Shown piece by piece: positions 1 to 6,271 of a stretch of 20,049 bases of DNA. Within the stretch, counting starts at the first letter, position 1, and each line of letters begins with the position of its first letter. The stretch is taken from positions 1 to 20,049 of the forward strand of contig SUUD01000011.1 of the NCBI GenBank assembly GCA_015062715.1, given 5' to 3'. Source of the DNA: Olsenella sp. (GTDB lineage: Bacteria; Actinomycetota; Coriobacteriia; Coriobacteriales; Atopobiaceae). A program made the position numbers and the translations under genes. Under the pieces are notes generated by a model. The model did no database searches and was not told the DNA's origin. It worked only from the letters and a program-made list of their open reading frames with translations.

Positions 1-10
1 TAAGTGCGAT

Positions 11-168
11 CGGACACAACCCGCGCGTGGCCTGGGGGGGGGATTATCGGACACAACCTGAATAACGGACACAACCCAAACACGTTTGCCCTGTTGGTAA
101 AAACCTAAATCGGAATACATCCGAGGTTGTGTCCGAAAGCTGCTCGGGGTGTCCCAAGGTTGTGCCCG
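11..168. repeat. Cluster of five 11-bp CGGACACAACC repeats in both orientations
   Basis: The 11-mer CGGACACAACC occurs directly at 11-21, 48-58 and 66-76, and as its reverse complement at 125-135 (exact) and 158-168 (one mismatch). The mixed orientation lets the left and right copies pair into alternative hairpins. This is visible directly. The whole 1-321 stretch holds no convincing gene: it contains this cluster, a run of nine G at 34-42 and a hairpin at 270-293. The repeats look like a REP-like or non-autonomous palindromic element, or the end of something that lies outside the window. What they do is unknown. Confidence 0.6.
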
Positions 169-269
169 AAAACGAAAGAGCGGAATGGGCGTGCTCCCGT
201 CGCTTACCGCATAGTGGGCCACGTTCACGCTTGGCCCCGCACAAACGTTGGCCCGCGCTCATGAACAGA

Positions 270-293
270 CGCCGGGCCCCGCAGGACCCGGCG
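270..293 (-). terminator. Probable terminator of the frlD-SDR transcript
   Basis: Arms 270-279 and 284-293 can pair over 10 bp with one G-U pair, leaving a 4-nt loop, about 30 nt past the SDR stop codon. Read on the minus strand the stem is followed by TCTGTTC, so there is only a weak T tract. GC-rich hairpins without long U runs are common at actinobacterial gene ends. The call rests on position and structure only. Confidence 0.4.
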
Positions 294-321
294 CCGCAAC
301 GCTTGCGTATGTCGCGGGCCC

Positions 322-1095
322 CTAGCCCAGGGTCATGCCACCGTCGCACAGGATGTTGGAGCCGTTGATGATGGCCGCGTCGTCGCTGGCGAGGAACGCG
401 AAGACGGCCGCGATCTCGGACGGCTCGGCCGGACGGCCCAGGGGCCCCAGCGTCACGTTGGCCATGGGGTCCTCGTAGCCCTCGGCGCGGTAGTCGTCCA
501 GCGCCTTCTGGAACATGGCGGTGTTGACCCAGCCCGGCGCCACGGAGTTCACGCGCACGCCGTCGTAGCCGGCCTCGTTGGCGATGTTCTTGGTGAGGCC
601 GCGGACCGCCCACTTGGACGAGCCGTACGCGCTCTCGCCGGCATAGCCGAACATGCCGCTCACGCTCGAGGTGTTGGTGATGGCGCCGCTCTTCTGCGCC
701 TTCATGATGGGGAGCACGTACTTGATCATGCGGACGGTGCCGAAGACGTTGATGTCGTAGACCATCTTCCACTCGTCGAGGGGCTTCTCCTCCATGTCCA
801 TCTGGTCGCCGCCGTTGCCCGCGATGTTGTTGAGCACGTCGATGCGGCCCCACGCGTCCATGACCGCGTCGACGACGGCCTTGACGGCCTCCTCGTCGGT
901 GATGTCGAGCCCAAAGCTCAGCACGCGGTCGCGGTCCATGCCAAACGCGTCGATGGCCGTATCGACCCACTCCTGCTTGAGGTCGAGCATGGCGACCTTG
1001 GCGCCCTCGTCGTAGAAGCGCTTGGCGACGGCCTTGCCGATGCCGCCCGCGGCGCCCGTGGTGATGACGACCTTGTCGATGAAACGCTGCTCCAT
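322..1095 (-). CDS. SDR-family NAD(P)-dependent oxidoreductase
   Basis: A 257-residue classical short-chain dehydrogenase/reductase, normal in length for the family. The glycine-rich cofactor motif TGAAGGIG is at residues 13-20, the NNIAG motif at 89-93, the structural Asn at 116, and the catalytic Ser144, Tyr157 and Lys161 (YGSSK) are all present. An Asp (D38) at the end of the second strand favours NAD(H) over NADP(H). The ATG has GGAGG upstream. It follows frlD on the same strand with a 77-bp gap holding a GC hairpin, so it is probably co-transcribed. The substrate cannot be read from the sequence. Oxidation or reduction of a sugar or polyol released from an Amadori-type compound is a guess from context. 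Confidence 0.88.
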   Translation of the reverse strand: MEQRFIDKVVITTGAAGGIGKAVAKRFYDEGAKVAMLDLKQEWVDTAIDAFGMDRDRVLSFGLDITDEEAVKAVVDAVMDAWGRIDVLNNIAGNGGDQMDMEEKPLDEWKMVYDINVFGTVRMIKYVLPIMKAQKSGAITNTSSVSGMFGYAGESAYGSSKWAVRGLTKNIANEAGYDGVRVNSVAPGWVNTAMFQKALDDYRAEGYEDPMANVTLGPLGRPAEPSEIAAVFAFLASDDAAIINGSNILCDGGMTLG

Positions 1096-1120
1096 TCGAG
1101 CCGCCTCCGTTCATGGCGAA

Positions 1121-1143
1121 GGGGCCGGCATGCGGCCGGCCCC
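1121..1143 (-). other. Intra-operon GC hairpin between frlD and the SDR gene
   Basis: A perfect 9-bp stem (1121-1129 with 1135-1143) with a 5-nt loop lies in the 77-bp gap between the two minus-strand genes. On the minus strand it is followed only by TTCGCC, so it may act as a partial terminator or an mRNA-processing or stability element that lowers SDR expression relative to frlD. Structure is seen; function is inferred. Confidence 0.4.
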
Positions 1144-1172
1144 GTCCTGCTGCCTACCTGAACCCGACTACC

Positions 1173-1958
1173 TTACCACGCACCGGAGTAGCCCAGCGTG
1201 ACGGCGCTCGACTGGGCGCCGGTGACCATGCACTCGTCGATGGTCTGGCCCTTGAGGATGCCCACGATGAAGCCGGCGATGAACGAGTCGCCCGCGCCCA
1301 TGGTGTCCACGACCTCGCATTTCACGATGTCACCCTTGTGGAACTCGGTGCCATCATAGGCCAAGCTGCCGTTCTCGCCCAGGGTCACGATGACGGCCTT
1401 GGGGCCCTTGGCCTGCTTCTCCTTCATGAAGGCGCGGACCTCGTCGTTGTCGTCGCTCTCGAGGCCGAAGAAGGCGTAGTCGACGTAGGCCAGCGTGGCG
1501 TCGACCATGGGGTCCTGCGGCTGGTCGGAGTAGTCGAAGACCACGGTGATGCCGCGGTCGTGGATGTCCTTGAGGCGGTCGTCGCAGTGGCCCCAGATGC
1601 CGCTCACGAAGAGATCCTGGCCGCAGATGAACTCGACGTCCTCGTCGGAGAGCTTGAAGTTCTCCATGACGCCCTCGATGTAGTCGCCGAAGACGCGGTT
1701 GCCGTTGACGATCTCGACCTTGGTGACGGCCGTGTCACCATGCTCAACGTGCAGGTGCGAGATGTCCACGCCCTTCTCGGTGAGGGCGTCGGCCATGCGC
1801 TTGCCCCACTGGTCGTCGCCCACCACGCTGGTGAACGAGGCGTCGAGGCCCATCCTGCGGAGGTAGACGGCCACGTTGACGGGGTTGCCGCCCGGGTAGC
1901 TCTGGCCCTCCTTCTCGTAGACGTCGACGCAGTTGTCGCCTGCTGCCGCAACCTTCAT
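1173..1958 (-). CDS. frlD: Fructoselysine 6-kinase (PfkB family)
   Basis: A 261-residue PfkB/ribokinase-family kinase, the same length as E. coli FrlD as I remember it and very similar throughout. Shared elements are the GDNCVD start, GGNPVNVAVY at residues 23-32, GVDISH, the NRVFGDYIEGVM block near 87-98, VTLGENGS, and the C-terminal GAW. The ATP/anion-hole motif DTMGAGDSF is at 218-226, with catalytic base D224. The enzyme phosphorylates fructoselysine (or related fructosamines) on C6 of the sugar in the cytosol for FrlB. I start it at the internal ATG at 1958, with AGGAG 7 nt upstream, rather than at the ATG at 1985, because this matches the family N-terminus. It is transcribed divergently from a second FrlD-like kinase. 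A TTGGTATA half-site lies in the promoter. Of the three kinases here this is the best FrlD match. Confidence 0.88.
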   Translation of the reverse strand: MKVAAAGDNCVDVYEKEGQSYPGGNPVNVAVYLRRMGLDASFTSVVGDDQWGKRMADALTEKGVDISHLHVEHGDTAVTKVEIVNGNRVFGDYIEGVMENFKLSDEDVEFICGQDLFVSGIWGHCDDRLKDIHDRGITVVFDYSDQPQDPMVDATLAYVDYAFFGLESDDNDEVRAFMKEKQAKGPKAVIVTLGENGSLAYDGTEFHKGDIVKCEVVDTMGAGDSFIAGFIVGILKGQTIDECMVTGAQSSAVTLGYSGAW

Positions 1959-2197
1959 GCCTGCTCCTCTCGTCTGGTCGAGCATTTCCAGTGACTGGAT
2001 AACTTAGCGCCAATCTTATACCAATTTCAAGAACCAGTCCCATAGCATACGCCCATCGGTCGCAAATGGCCGTTGGCGGGACGGATGACGACCCTGCCCC
2101 GCAATTCCCGCCTCCTGCGGATAAGATGCTATATAAGTTGAGCACATTTCCATACCGGTTTGACCGCGCGCCAGAGGCGGCAGAAGGGGAGGACCCC
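1959..2197. promoter_or_regulatory. Divergent promoter region between frlD and the second FrlD-like kinase
   Basis: This AT-richer 239-bp gap serves both directions. On the minus strand TTGAAA (2030-2025) can be a -35 with a poor -10 (TAAGTT) about 18 bp downstream; the 10-mer AATTGGTATA (2026-2017 on the minus strand) overlaps it. The same 10-mer occurs exactly in front of the first gntR gene, so it may be a regulator half-site. On the plus strand an extended -10, TGC followed by TATATA, is at 2127-2135. Boxes are read by eye. Confidence 0.4.
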
Positions 2198-3022
2198 ATG
2201 AAGAAGGCAGCAGGCATCGGCGACAACTGCATCGACGACTACACCAACATCGGCCGCCGCTACCCGACGGGCAACGTGGTGGACACGGGCGTCAACATGG
2301 CCAAGCTTGGCATTCCCGTCTCGATCATCTCGACCACCGGCTCCGACGAGAACGGCAAATGGATGATCGACGCCCTCACCAAGGAGGGCCTGGACCTCAG
2401 CCACTTCAAGGTCGCCGAGGGCAAGACCGCCATCACCTACATGACGCTCGACGAGAACGACCGCGTGCACGGCGAGTACGAGGAGGGCGTGCTGGAGAAC
2501 ATCGTCTTCGACGAGGAGGACATCCGCTTCGCCGCCGAGCACGACCTGGTCTTCACCGCCTTCTGGGGCAAGGCCGAGCACGTCATGGGCAAGATCCACG
2601 ACCTGGGCGCCACGACCGCGTTCGACTACGCCACCTCCAACGACGAGCGTCTCCCGGACATGCTCGAGGTCACGCGTGGCGCCATCGACTACGGCTTCTT
2701 CTCGTACAAGGGCGTCGGCTCGCGCAACAACCCCGAGGCCCGCGCCTTCCTCAAGGACAAGGTCGAGAACTACGGCATGAAGGTCGCCGTCGCCACCTTT
2801 GGCGAGGAGGGCTCGCTCGCCTATGACGGCAAGGTCTTCTACGAGGGCGGCATCGTGCCGCAGGCATGCGTGGTCAACACCGTTGGCGCGGGCGACTCGT
2901 TCATCGCGGGCTTCCTTGCGGGCGTCCTCAAAGGCAGGGACATCTCGGGCTGCCTGCGCGACGGCGCCCGTGTCGCCTCGAAGGTCGTGGGCGTCTTCGA
3001 GCCCTGGGTCATGGAGGACTAG
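2198..3022 (+). CDS. FrlD-like PfkB sugar kinase, divergent paralogue 2
   Basis: A 274-residue PfkB-family kinase starting IGDNCIDDY, as FrlD does, with NTVGAGDSFIAGF at residues 227-239 (catalytic D233). The ATG at 2198 follows AGGGGAGGA, and upstream in-frame codons look non-coding. The region matching the FrlD sugar-binding motif GGNxVNVA reads TGNVVDTG (24-31): the first Gly is Thr and the conserved Asn is Asp29. The C-terminus also lacks the YxGAW ending. I therefore expect a related but different substrate, perhaps another fructosamine, a C3 epimer or a product of the neighbouring genes. It heads a cluster with frlC, an amidohydrolase and yjbQ. Confidence 0.82.
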   Translation: MKKAAGIGDNCIDDYTNIGRRYPTGNVVDTGVNMAKLGIPVSIISTTGSDENGKWMIDALTKEGLDLSHFKVAEGKTAITYMTLDENDRVHGEYEEGVLENIVFDEEDIRFAAEHDLVFTAFWGKAEHVMGKIHDLGATTAFDYATSNDERLPDMLEVTRGAIDYGFFSYKGVGSRNNPEARAFLKDKVENYGMKVAVATFGEEGSLAYDGKVFYEGGIVPQACVVNTVGAGDSFIAGFLAGVLKGRDISGCLRDGARVASKVVGVFEPWVMED

Positions 3023-3097
3023 CGCGGCCACGCACGGGCATCACGCGCGCGAGCGCAGCAGATAACGGCAGCAAGCATCGGACGAAAGGAACCCGAC

Positions 3098-3928
3098 ATG
3101 GCAATGAAGATCGGCATGTTCACCTCTGGCTACCAGCGCAACCCGCTCGAGGACATCTTCGAGGACGCCGCCCGCTTTGGCTACGACTACATCGAGCTGT
3201 GGGGCGGTCGCCCGCACGCCTACGCGCCCGACCTGCTCGCCGGCGAGATCGACGAGGTCAAGCGCCTCGAGAAGAAGTACGGCGTGCCCATCACGGGCTG
3301 GTGCCCCGAGCACAACGGCTATCCCTACAACTTCATGATCGGCTCCGAGCGCCAGCGCGAGGACGCGGTGCGCTACCTCAAGCTGTGCCTGGACGCGGGC
3401 AAGGAGCTCGGCAGCGACTACATGCTCATCTCGCCTGCCCACGCCGGCTATGACACCAAGCCGGCCGAGATCCGCGATCGTCTCTACCGCACCTGCGAGG
3501 AGCTGGCCGCCTATGCCGAGAACGTGGGCGTGCGCATCGTCATCGAGCCTCTCACCACGATGGAGTCCAACGTCTTCAAGAGCGCCAACGACCTGCTCGA
3601 CCTCTTCGAGCACGTCGACTCCGACTACCTCATGGCCATGTGCGACATCGTCCCGCCGTTCCAGCAGCAGGAGCAGATCACGAGCTACTTCAACAAGCTG
3701 GGCGACAAGCTGTACCACCTGCACATCATCGACTCCAACGGCGTCGACGACTCGCACGTCATGCCGGGGGAGGGCGTCCTGCCCATGCCGGAGCTCATGA
3801 AGGAGATCCAGGACTACTACCACTACGACCGCACCGCCACGATCGAGCTGGTCACCGGCTACATCAACGAGCCGCGCCTCTACGCCAAGCGCGCCATCAA
3901 CAACGTCAAGGCCATGCTCGAGGCCTAA
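3098..3928 (+). CDS. frlC: Fructoselysine 3-epimerase
   Basis: A 276-residue xylose-isomerase-like TIM-barrel epimerase, the same length as E. coli FrlC and closely matching it from memory: GMFTSGYQRNPLE near the start, IELWGGRPHAYAPDL at 32-46, PEHNGYPYN at 70-78, HAGY, IEPLT, YHLHIIDSNG and ELVTGYINEPRLYA. The four expected metal ligands of this epimerase group are present as E150, D183, H209 and E250. FrlC interconverts fructoselysine and psicoselysine at C3, so that psicoselysine can enter the FrlD/FrlB route. The ATG at 3098 has AAAGGA 7 nt upstream; a second ATG two codons later is the alternative. It lies 75 bp after the divergent kinase and was probably transcribed with it. Confidence 0.9.
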   Translation: MAMKIGMFTSGYQRNPLEDIFEDAARFGYDYIELWGGRPHAYAPDLLAGEIDEVKRLEKKYGVPITGWCPEHNGYPYNFMIGSERQREDAVRYLKLCLDAGKELGSDYMLISPAHAGYDTKPAEIRDRLYRTCEELAAYAENVGVRIVIEPLTTMESNVFKSANDLLDLFEHVDSDYLMAMCDIVPPFQQQEQITSYFNKLGDKLYHLHIIDSNGVDDSHVMPGEGVLPMPELMKEIQDYYHYDRTATIELVTGYINEPRLYAKRAINNVKAMLEA

Positions 3929-3944
3929 ACCCTCCGCAGGGAGA

Positions 3945-3979
3945 ATTCCCCAAGAGGGGAGTGCCCCCTCTTGGGGAAT
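3945..3979. repeat. Perfect 15-bp stem hairpin after frlC
   Basis: Arms 3945-3959 and 3965-3979 are perfect reverse complements with a 5-nt loop. The hairpin fills most of the 71-bp gap between frlC and the amidohydrolase gene. No T tract follows (the next bases are CTGAAAG), so it may be a partial terminator or an mRNA 3'-end stabiliser inside the cluster rather than a full stop. Confidence 0.6.
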
Positions 3980-3999
3980 CTGAAAGAAGGTGACGCCCC

Positions 4000-4851
4000 A
4001 TGTTCATCGACATCCACGTCCTCCCGGCCTTCTACGAGCCGATCAACGGGGACGAGCGCAAGGAGGAGCTGCGCCACGAGGCCCTCGACATCCACCTCAA
4101 CGGCATCGCCAAGATCCAGCACATCAAGAACCAGATGAAGTGCGCGGGCCTCGACAAGATGGCGCTGCTCGCCCAGGACTACACCTCCGAGCTGGGAGAG
4201 CCCGTGGTCTCGAACGACGAGGTCCGCACGCTGGTCGACTGCGAGCCCGACCGCTTCATCGGCATCGCGAGCGTCGACCCCAAGTGCGAGGGCGCTGCCG
4301 ACGAGCTCGAGCGCGCCTTTGCCGACCTGCACCTCAAGGGGCTCCACCTGCACCTGGGGCGCAGCCACCTGTGGCCCCTCGACGAGCGCCTCATGCGCCT
4401 CTACGACATCTGCGAGGCCTACGACAGGCCCGTCATCTTCAACGCGGGCATGTCCTGGGAGCCCAACTCGCTGGCCAAGTACGGACGCCCGGTTGAGTAT
4501 GAGGAGCTGGCCGCCACCAGGCCCAACCTCCGCATGTGCCTCTCGCGCTTTGGCTGGCCCTGGGCCGAGGAGTGCGCCATGCTCATGGTCAAGTACAGAA
4601 ACGTCTACACCGACACGGGCATCCTGTACTTCGACAACGCGCGCGAGTTCTTCGACCGGCTCTTCAAGCATGAGGTGGCGCTCACCTGGGTGGACCGGAG
4701 CCTGCGCCACCAGGTCATGTTCGGCAGCAACAACCCGCGCTTCGAGCAGATCCGCATGGCACAGGCCCTCGACGGGCTGGGGCTGCGCGAGAGCACCGTC
4801 GAGCTCATCAAGGGGACCAACGCCATCGAGTTCCTCGGCGGACTGGACTAG
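4000..4851 (+). CDS. Amidohydrolase-2 fold protein with degenerate metal site
   Basis: A 283-residue protein with the layout of the amidohydrolase 2 (PF04909-type) TIM barrel: DIHVLP at 4-9, FIGIASVDP at 86-94, GLHLHL at 114-119, PVIFNAG at 144-150, LSRFGWPW at 181-188 and FGSNNPR at 241-247. In active relatives these places usually read HxH, HxG, HxG and GSDxP. Here the second His of HxH is Leu, the barrel His is Asn148, the next His is Arg183 and the Asp is Asn244, so only one usual metal ligand (H6) remains. It may be a pseudoenzyme, a binding protein, or use different chemistry. An ATG with GAAGGTG upstream sets the start. The yjbQ gene begins 10 bp past its stop, so the two are surely co-transcribed. 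Function is not known. Confidence 0.75.
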   Translation: MFIDIHVLPAFYEPINGDERKEELRHEALDIHLNGIAKIQHIKNQMKCAGLDKMALLAQDYTSELGEPVVSNDEVRTLVDCEPDRFIGIASVDPKCEGAADELERAFADLHLKGLHLHLGRSHLWPLDERLMRLYDICEAYDRPVIFNAGMSWEPNSLAKYGRPVEYEELAATRPNLRMCLSRFGWPWAEECAMLMVKYRNVYTDTGILYFDNAREFFDRLFKHEVALTWVDRSLRHQVMFGSNNPRFEQIRMAQALDGLGLRESTVELIKGTNAIEFLGGLD

Positions 4852-4861
4852 GGGGCGCGCC

Positions 4862-5290
4862 ATGATCAAGACCACGAAGCTCAACTTCCTCACCGACGAG
4901 TACAACCAGTACTTCATCATCACCGACGAGGTCGAGAGGGCCGTCGAGGAAAGCGGCGTGACCGAGGGCATCGTCACGGTCATCACCCGCCACACCACGA
5001 CGGGCATCACCACCAACGAGGCGCTCGAGTGCCTGGAGAGCGACATCAAGGAGTTCCTCGCCCGCCTGGCGCCGGAGGACCACCCCTATGCCCACGCGCG
5101 CATGCTCAAGGACTACGGGTCGACCGCGGGCAACCCCACCGGTCACATCAAGAGCCTCATCATGGGCAGCCACGTCCACTTCCTCGTGCACGAGGGCAAG
5201 GTGGACAAGGGCGGCGCCCAAGACGTGTACTTCTGCGAGTTCGACGGCCCCTCCTCGCGCACCATCATGATCCAGGTGATGGGGGAGTAG
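4862..5290 (+). CDS. yjbQ: YjbQ / UPF0047 family protein
   Basis: A 142-residue protein spanning the whole YjbQ (UPF0047) fold. Visible signatures are RHTTTGITTNEA at residues 43-54, the DHPYAHAR segment, the GHIKSLIMGSH segment with conserved His, and the typical end with CEFDGPSSRTIMIQVMGE. Members have been named 'secondary thiamine-phosphate synthase' from weak complementing activity; the natural role is unsettled. It starts 10 bp after the amidohydrolase stop, so the two are translationally close. Why this protein sits in an Amadori-product cluster is not known; a role in handling a small phosphorylated intermediate is only a guess. Confidence 0.85.
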   Translation: MIKTTKLNFLTDEYNQYFIITDEVERAVEESGVTEGIVTVITRHTTTGITTNEALECLESDIKEFLARLAPEDHPYAHARMLKDYGSTAGNPTGHIKSLIMGSHVHFLVHEGKVDKGGAQDVYFCEFDGPSSRTIMIQVMGE

Positions 5291-5308
5291 GGACGCATCA
5301 GGGGCTGG

Positions 5309-5402
5309 CGTGGGTCATGTCGGTCCCATACGGGCGAGTCATGAGCGCAGCGAATGAGCGAGCGCAGCGAGCGCCGAGCCCGGGGGACCGACATGACCCA
5401 CG
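5309..5402. repeat. Intergenic inverted repeat with 19-bp perfect arms
   Basis: Arms 5309-5327 and 5384-5402 are perfect reverse complements around a 56-nt centre. The centre contains TGAGCGAGCGCAGCGAGCGC (5355-5374), which recurs exactly on the other strand at 8598-8617 inside another inverted repeat. It lies just past the yjbQ stop and before the first gntR promoter, so it may end the upstream transcript. It looks like a member of a dispersed palindromic family. Confidence 0.65.
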
Positions 5403-5482
5403 TGCTAGGCCTTGGTCCCCTCTACCTCGGTGCCGACAAGCTCGAAAAATTGGTCTGAAATAGGACGCATCACATCCACAAG

Positions 5483-5512
5483 TTGCTAGAATTGGTATAT
5501 GCCAAATACCAT
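5483..5512 (+). promoter_or_regulatory. gntR promoter with DasR/NagR-like operator
   Basis: TTGCTA (5483-5488) and TACCAT (5507-5512) give -35 and -10 boxes with 18-bp spacing. Between them ATTGGTATATGCCAAA (5491-5506) resembles the ATTGGTATAGACCA-type sites bound by HutC-subfamily GntR regulators such as NagR and DasR. An alternative inverted repeat, TGGTAT (5493-5498) and ATACCA (5506-5511), overlaps it. A site between the promoter boxes suggests autorepression. Binding is inferred. Confidence 0.5.
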
Positions 5513-5540
5513 CTAACCAACCACTGGGGATGTGGTGCCT

Positions 5541-6266
5541 ATGAAGAGAAAGCATCCGATGAGTTCTCGGGACTTCGCAACCGAGCTTGTCGAGAGCTAC
5601 ATCGTCGACAACGACCTGCAGCCAGACGACAGGCTCCCCTCCGAGCGCGACATGTGCGCCATGTGGGACCTCAACCGGACCACGCTGCGCAACGCCATCC
5701 AGCGCCTGGTCGATGACGGCGTGCTGTACTGCCGCATGGGCTCGGGCACCTTTGTCGCGCGTCCCAAGTTCATCCGCAACCTGCAGGACGTCGACGGCTT
5801 CAGCGACGCGGTCCGCAAGAGCGGGCGCGTGCCGGGGTCCCAGCTGGTCTACGCCGAGACCCAGGAGGCCGACAAGGTTGCCATGCGCAACCTGCACGTG
5901 CCCCTGGGGACCCAGGTCTTCGCCCTCAAGCGCGTCCGGACCATCGATGGCGAGCCCTGCTCCGTCGAGACGACCATCGTCAACATGACGCATTGCAAGG
6001 GGCTCGAGTCGCATGACTTTGGCAGCGAGTCCCTCTTCTCGGTGCTGCGCAGCGAATATGGCATCCACGCCATCAGCGGCGACGAGCGCATATCGGTGAC
6101 CACCGTCGATGCCTCCGAGGCCGAGCTGCTCGGGGTCGAGGAGGGCCACGCCGCGTTCTTCAAGTCCGGGCTCATGGTCGACGAGTCGGGCGAGCCGGTC
6201 GAGTACTACAAGACCGTGTCGCTCTCCGAACACGTGCGCTACGCGACCGAGCTGAGGGCAAGGTGA
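5541..6266 (+). CDS. GntR/HutC-type transcriptional regulator 1
   Basis: A 241-residue regulator: N-terminal winged helix-turn-helix at about 10-75 (LPSERDMCAMWDLNRTTLRN carries the recognition helix, then the wing MGSGTFVA) and a C-terminal UTRA effector domain at about 95-235 (KRVRTIDGEPCSVETT, ending VEYYKTVSLSEHVRYA). UTRA domains bind small sugar or amino-acid ligands. I use the ATG at 5541 with GGGGA about 10 nt before it; GTG codons at 5532 and 5535 are alternatives but would sit on top of that site. A HutC-type operator lies 30-50 bp upstream. It is followed at once by a second regulator of the same family. The ligand is unknown; a fructosamine or its 6-phosphate is likely from context. 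Confidence 0.87.
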   Translation: MKRKHPMSSRDFATELVESYIVDNDLQPDDRLPSERDMCAMWDLNRTTLRNAIQRLVDDGVLYCRMGSGTFVARPKFIRNLQDVDGFSDAVRKSGRVPGSQLVYAETQEADKVAMRNLHVPLGTQVFALKRVRTIDGEPCSVETTIVNMTHCKGLESHDFGSESLFSVLRSEYGIHAISGDERISVTTVDASEAELLGVEEGHAAFFKSGLMVDESGEPVEYYKTVSLSEHVRYATELRAR

Positions 6267-6271
6267 CCAAC

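Noticed and set aside
34..42. Run of nine G as a phase-variable tract
   Set aside because: It lies in non-coding sequence with no promoter or reading frame attached, so no switch can be argued; it could also be a sequencing length error.
11..168. CRISPR array
   Set aside because: Repeat unit is only 11 bp, spacing is irregular and copies occur in both orientations; no cas genes are near.
129..368. Small plus-strand ORF of 79 codons
   Set aside because: It runs through the repeat cluster and into the antisense of the SDR gene, with no ribosome binding site and Arg/Pro-rich composition typical of a shadow frame in GC-rich DNA.
5291..5472. 10-bp direct repeat GGACGCATCA at 5291-5300 and 5463-5472 as a target-site duplication around a mobile element
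   Set aside because: Ten bases flanking a palindrome is suggestive, but there is no transposase or matching terminal repeat at those points, and near copies such as GGACGCATC at 16553 occur inside genes.
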